In this document: positions 4,974 through 7,735 of the stretch, piece after piece
How positions within the stretch are numbered: the stretch's first letter is position 1
How the letters are laid out: each line of letters starts with the position of its first letter
From: Planctomycetota bacterium
GTDB taxonomy: Bacteria; Planctomycetota; Phycisphaerae; Phycisphaerales; Phycisphaeraceae
DNA: 7,735 bases
Assembly: GCA_029267795.1 (NCBI GenBank)
Contig: JAJUHR010000079.1
Coordinates: forward strand, 1 to 7,735
Reading direction: 5' to 3'
Notes under the pieces: generated by a model
Seen by the model: only the letters and a program-made list of their open reading frames with translations
Databases searched by the model: none
What the model was told of the DNA's origin: nothing
Position numbers and translations under genes: made by a program

Positions 4974-7061
4974 ATGACCCGCTCCCCCTTCCAGCTCGTC
5001 AGCGACTTCGAGCCCCTCGGCGACCAGCCCGCTGCCATCGACGCCCTGACCCGCGGCCTCGAGCAGGGCCAGAAATACCAAACCCTCCTAGGCGTCACCG
5101 GCTCGGGCAAAACCTTCACCATGGCCAACGTCATCGCCCGCATCGGCAAGCCCGCGCTCGTCATCAGCCACAACAAAACCCTCGCCGCCCAGCTCTACGA
5201 AGAATTCAAGGAGCTCTTCCCGCACAACGCCGTCTGCTACTTCGTCAGCTACTACGACTACTACCAGCCCGAAGCCTACATCCCCCAGCGCGACATCTAC
5301 ATCGAAAAAGACGCCTCCCGCAACGACGACCTCGACCGCCTCCGCCTCGCCGCCACCACCGCCCTGATCAGCCGGCCCGACGTCGTCATCGTCGCCAGCG
5401 TCTCGTGCATCTTCGGCTTAGGCTCCCCGGATTCCTACAAGAAGTCCGTCATCAGCCTCACCCGCGGCGCCACCATCAGCCGCCAGGACCTGCTCGCGGG
5501 CCTGACCGACCTGCAGTACCAACGCAGCGACGTGGAGCTCAAGCGATCCACCTTCCGCGTCCGCGGCGACGTCATCGAACTGCACCAAGCCGCCGACGAG
5601 TACGCCTGCCGGATCGAGTTCTTCGGCGACCAGATCGACCGCCTCGACCTGATCCACCCCCTCACCGGCGAGCTGCTGGCCGAAGAAACCCAGCTCTTCA
5701 TCTACCCCGCTGTTCACTACATCATGCCCCAGCAGCAGATCGACCGGGCCATCGTGTCGATCAACGAGGAGCTCGACCGCCGCCTCCTCCAGCTGCGCAG
5801 CCAAGGCAAGCTCCTCGAGGCCCAACGCCTCCAAGCCCGCACCAAGTACGACCTGGAGATGATCCAGGAGGTCGGCTACTGCTCCGGCATCGAGAACTAC
5901 AGCCGGCACCTCGACGGCCGGCCCCCCGGCTCCAAGCCCTACACCCTCTTCGACTACTTCCCCGACGACTGGCTCCTCTTCATCGACGAAAGCCACGTCA
6001 CCCTCCCCCAGCTCCATGCCATGTACCACGGCGACCAGCACCGCAAACGCGTCCTGGTCGACCACGGCTTCCGCCTCCCCAGCGCGCTAGACAACCGCCC
6101 CATGCGCTTCGAGGAGGTCGAACGCTCCTGGCCCCAGGTCGTCTTCGTCAGCGCCACACCAGGCCCGTACGAACTGGAACAATCCGGCGGCGCCGTCGTC
6201 GAACAAATCATCCGCCCCACCGGCCTGGTCGACCCGCAGATCCTCGTCCGCCCCGCCGCCACCCAGGTCCCAGACCTGATCGAGATGGCCCGCCAGCGCG
6301 CCCAGGCCGGCCAGCGCACGCTCGTGACCACCCTTACCAAACGCCTCGCCGAGGACCTGTCCAGCTACCTCGCCGAGGAAGACCTCCGCTGCCGCTACCT
6401 GCACAGCGACATCCAAACCCTCGACCGCGTGGAGATCCTGCGCGACCTGCGCCTGGGCGAGTACGACGTGCTCGTGGGCGTCAACCTCCTGCGCGAGGGC
6501 CTGGACCTGCCCGAGGTCTCCCTCGTCGCCATCATGGACGCCGACAAGACCGGCTTCCTCCGCAGCCCCACCAGCCTGATCCAGCAGATCGGCCGCGCCG
6601 CCCGCAACGTCGACGCCACCGTCGTGCTCTACGCCGACACCGTCACCCCCGCCATGCAGCGGGCCATCGACGAAACCCTCCGCCGCCGCCGCAAGCAGCT
6701 GGAATACAACGCCGCCCACGGCATCACGCCACAGACCGTCCGCAAAGCCATCCGCCACGGCATCGAATTGGAACTCCGCGCCCGCCAGACCGCCCGCGCC
6801 GCCCTGGGCTTAACCCCCAACGAAGACGCCGAATACGACCGCACCCAGCTCATCGCCGAGCTGCAACACCAGATGCTCGAAGCCGCCGAAGCCCTGGAAT
6901 TCGAAAAAGCCGCCGCCCTGCGCGACCGCATCAAACAACTCAAAGAATCGCCGCAATTGAACCCCTCCGACGGACGCGACCCACGCCGGCGCAAGCCCAA
7001 GCCCGGCACTCCCGGCACCCGCGTCATCCGCCCCAAAAAGAAATCCCACGGCCCACGGTGA
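4974..7061 (+). CDS. uvrB: Excinuclease ABC subunit B
   Basis: UvrB is the damage-verifying helicase of nucleotide excision repair; it is loaded by UvrA and then binds UvrC. From ATG 4974 the protein has 695 residues, normal for the family. Landmarks: Walker A GVTGSGKT (40-47), the damage-wedge beta-hairpin YYDYYQPEAYIP (93-104), the UvrA-interacting region (about 150-250), the partner segment GYCSGIENYSRH (301-312), Walker B FIDESH (336-341), FVSATPGPYE (391-400), LLREGLDLPE (505-514), and the arginine-finger motif QQIGRAAR (537-544). The C-terminal UVR domain that contacts UvrC spans about 624-658. A basic tail RRRKPKPGTPGTRVIRPKKK (671-690) follows. All catalytic motifs are intact. The frame stays open a further 73 codons upstream, through the repeats, but that extension has no UvrB similarity. 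No uvrA or uvrC is adjacent. Confidence 0.98.
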   Translation: MTRSPFQLVSDFEPLGDQPAAIDALTRGLEQGQKYQTLLGVTGSGKTFTMANVIARIGKPALVISHNKTLAAQLYEEFKELFPHNAVCYFVSYYDYYQPEAYIPQRDIYIEKDASRNDDLDRLRLAATTALISRPDVVIVASVSCIFGLGSPDSYKKSVISLTRGATISRQDLLAGLTDLQYQRSDVELKRSTFRVRGDVIELHQAADEYACRIEFFGDQIDRLDLIHPLTGELLAEETQLFIYPAVHYIMPQQQIDRAIVSINEELDRRLLQLRSQGKLLEAQRLQARTKYDLEMIQEVGYCSGIENYSRHLDGRPPGSKPYTLFDYFPDDWLLFIDESHVTLPQLHAMYHGDQHRKRVLVDHGFRLPSALDNRPMRFEEVERSWPQVVFVSATPGPYELEQSGGAVVEQIIRPTGLVDPQILVRPAATQVPDLIEMARQRAQAGQRTLVTTLTKRLAEDLSSYLAEEDLRCRYLHSDIQTLDRVEILRDLRLGEYDVLVGVNLLREGLDLPEVSLVAIMDADKTGFLRSPTSLIQQIGRAARNVDATVVLYADTVTPAMQRAIDETLRRRRKQLEYNAAHGITPQTVRKAIRHGIELELRARQTARAALGLTPNEDAEYDRTQLIAELQHQMLEAAEALEFEKAAALRDRIKQLKESPQLNPSDGRDPRRRKPKPGTPGTRVIRPKKKSHGPR

Positions 7062-7082
7062 CCACCCACCTATGCACGGTGC

Positions 7083-7117
7083 GCACGGGTGCCTGGGGCT
7101 AAGCGCAGCGTGCCCAG
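7083..7117 (+). repeat. TAAGCGCAGCGT-loop hairpin, copy 3
   Basis: The left flank GCACGGGTGC and left arm CTGGGGC (7093-7099) match copy 2, and the 12-nt loop (7100-7111) is unchanged. The right arm is GCCCAG (7112-7117), one C shorter, so the stem loses a pair while the loop is kept. Confidence 0.85.
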
Positions 7118-7217
7118 CATGTATCGTGCACCGCCGCGTGCCACTGGCTGCTTGCAGCCAGTGCCTAAAACTCACCGTGCCCGCCGTATCCAGCCGCGGT
7201 TGCCAACCCGCGGTCTG
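7083..7217 (+). repeat. Hairpin-module cluster after uvrB
   Basis: Three modules begin 22 nt after the uvrB stop. 7083-7117: TAAGCGCAGCGT element. 7142-7163: CACTGGCTGC, TT, GCAGCCAGTG, a perfect 10-bp inverted repeat preceded by GTGC. 7191-7217: CCGCGGTT, GCC, AACCCGCGG, followed by TCTG. The first two repeat the order found before uvrB, so uvrB is flanked by similar arrays in direct orientation. Confidence 0.8.
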
Positions 7218-7244
7218 AAAAAACCCCCCGGCGGGAAATCCCGC
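7218..7244 (-). terminator. Candidate terminator of the UDP-glucose dehydrogenase gene
   Basis: Read on the minus strand, 19 nt after the stop codon, GCGGGA (7244-7239) and TCCCGC (7236-7231) pair over 6 bp around TT. Seven bases later comes TTTTTT (7223-7218). The stem is short and the G-run between stem and T-tract is not ideal for an intrinsic terminator, so efficiency is uncertain. Confidence 0.45.
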
Positions 7245-7263
7245 ACTCCCGCCCACCAACTCC

Positions 7264-7735
7264 TCACCCCCGCTCGCTCCCCGCCGCGATCGCCGTCGGC
7301 CGCTCCCCACGCATCGGCAACACCCGCACCGGCGCCGGCTTGACCGTCTTACGCCCGATCGAGTGGTACTCGATCCCGTACTCCCGCATCAACTCCAATC
7401 GATAGATATTCCGCCCGTCGAAGATCACCGGCCGGCTCATCCGCTGCTTGACTTCGTCGAAATCCGGCAGGCGAAACTCGTCCCATTCCGTGCAGATCAC
7501 CAGCGCATCCGCCCCGTCCAACGCCGACATCGCGTCCGCCGCATACCCGATCCGCTCACCGAACACCTCCCGCGCCGGCTTTAACGCCACCGGATCGTAC
7601 GCCACCACCTCCGCCCGCTTCGCCAGCAGGTGCTGGATCAGCGTGATGGACGGCGCTTCGCGGATGTCGTCGGTCCCCGGCTTGAACGCGATCCCCCACA
7701 CCGCGATCCGCCGGCCCTCCCAACCCCCCTTGAAA
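7264..7735 (-). CDS. ugd: UDP-glucose 6-dehydrogenase, C-terminal part (partial)
   Basis: The frame runs off the right edge; 156 C-terminal residues are visible and the first in-window residues read FKGGWEGRRIAVWGIAFKPG. The GTG at 7701 is an internal valine of this motif, not a start. The enzyme oxidises UDP-glucose to UDP-glucuronate with two NAD, feeding capsule, exopolysaccharide or cell-wall glycan synthesis. Diagnostic features of the C-terminal UDP-binding domain are AVWGIAFKPGTDDIREAPS, AYDPVA, VICTEWDEF and FDGRNIY. The protein ends in a basic, Pro-rich tail after YHSIGRKTVKP. Nearby UDP-sugar 6-dehydrogenases (for example UDP-ManNAc dehydrogenase) are less likely because the TEWDEF and FDGRNIY pattern fits the UDP-glucose group. 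The N-terminal NAD domain and catalytic Cys lie outside the window. Confidence 0.93.
   Translation of the reverse strand, partial: FKGGWEGRRIAVWGIAFKPGTDDIREAPSITLIQHLLAKRAEVVAYDPVALKPAREVFGERIGYAADAMSALDGADALVICTEWDEFRLPDFDEVKQRMSRPVIFDGRNIYRLELMREYGIEYHSIGRKTVKPAPVRVLPMRGERPTAIAAGSERG

Noticed and set aside
5418..6758. Large minus-strand frames within uvrB (5418-6065 and 6087-6758)
   Set aside because: Val/Gly/Asp-rich antisense shadows with no motif; UvrB on the other strand is unequivocal.
4820..7102. 760-codon plus-strand frame overlapping uvrB
   Set aside because: Arg/Pro/His-rich shift-frame translation of uvrB with no recognisable domain; a by-product of GC-rich codon use.
7264..7701. 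GTG at 7701 as the start of a short protein
   Set aside because: The frame continues upstream to the window edge with residues that complete the RIAVWGIAFKPG motif, so this is an internal codon of a truncated-by-window gene.

Overview
The window is high-GC, gene-dense bacterial chromosome that most resembles a planctomycete, probably near the Phycisphaerae. This placement is an inference. It rests on a planctomycete-style PEGA lipoprotein, a DUF971 protein with a serine-rich variant of the usual Cys motif, the C-terminal tail of the MTA phosphorylase, and many starts with a -10 box instead of a Shine-Dalgarno. There is no phage, transposase, rRNA, tRNA or CRISPR, and every recognisable gene is housekeeping or conserved.

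Layout, left to right. At 1-103 (minus) is the N-terminus of what looks like the acetolactate synthase large subunit, behind an AT-rich upstream region. At 397-1290 (plus) is an S-methyl-5'-thioadenosine phosphorylase-type nucleoside phosphorylase, then a 390-bp gap full of hairpin repeats. At 1683-2156 (plus) is a VOC/glyoxalase-fold protein. It converges on a minus-strand pyrH-frr pair (UMP kinase 2839-3594, ribosome recycling factor 2201-2773). Divergent from pyrH is a PEGA-domain putative lipoprotein (3743-4159), then a DUF971 protein (4250-4630), a second repeat-filled gap, and uvrB (4974-7061). A third repeat cluster follows, then a likely terminator and the C-terminal part of a UDP-glucose 6-dehydrogenase (7264 to the right edge, minus).

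The genes do not form one pathway. The only clear functional pair is pyrH-frr; the others are single transcription units for methionine salvage, DNA repair, cell-surface sugar precursors and branched-chain amino acids.

The unusual content is intergenic. A small vocabulary of short palindromic modules, 13 to 26 bp each, recurs in different orders in five gaps. All copies whose orientation can be judged read the same way. One module keeps its 12-nt loop unchanged in all three full copies. A second theme is translation initiation: the four plus-strand genes lacking a Shine-Dalgarno each have a TAnnAT-type hexamer 6 to 9 nt before the start codon, which suggests leaderless mRNAs and fixes the starts of the phosphorylase and UvrB.
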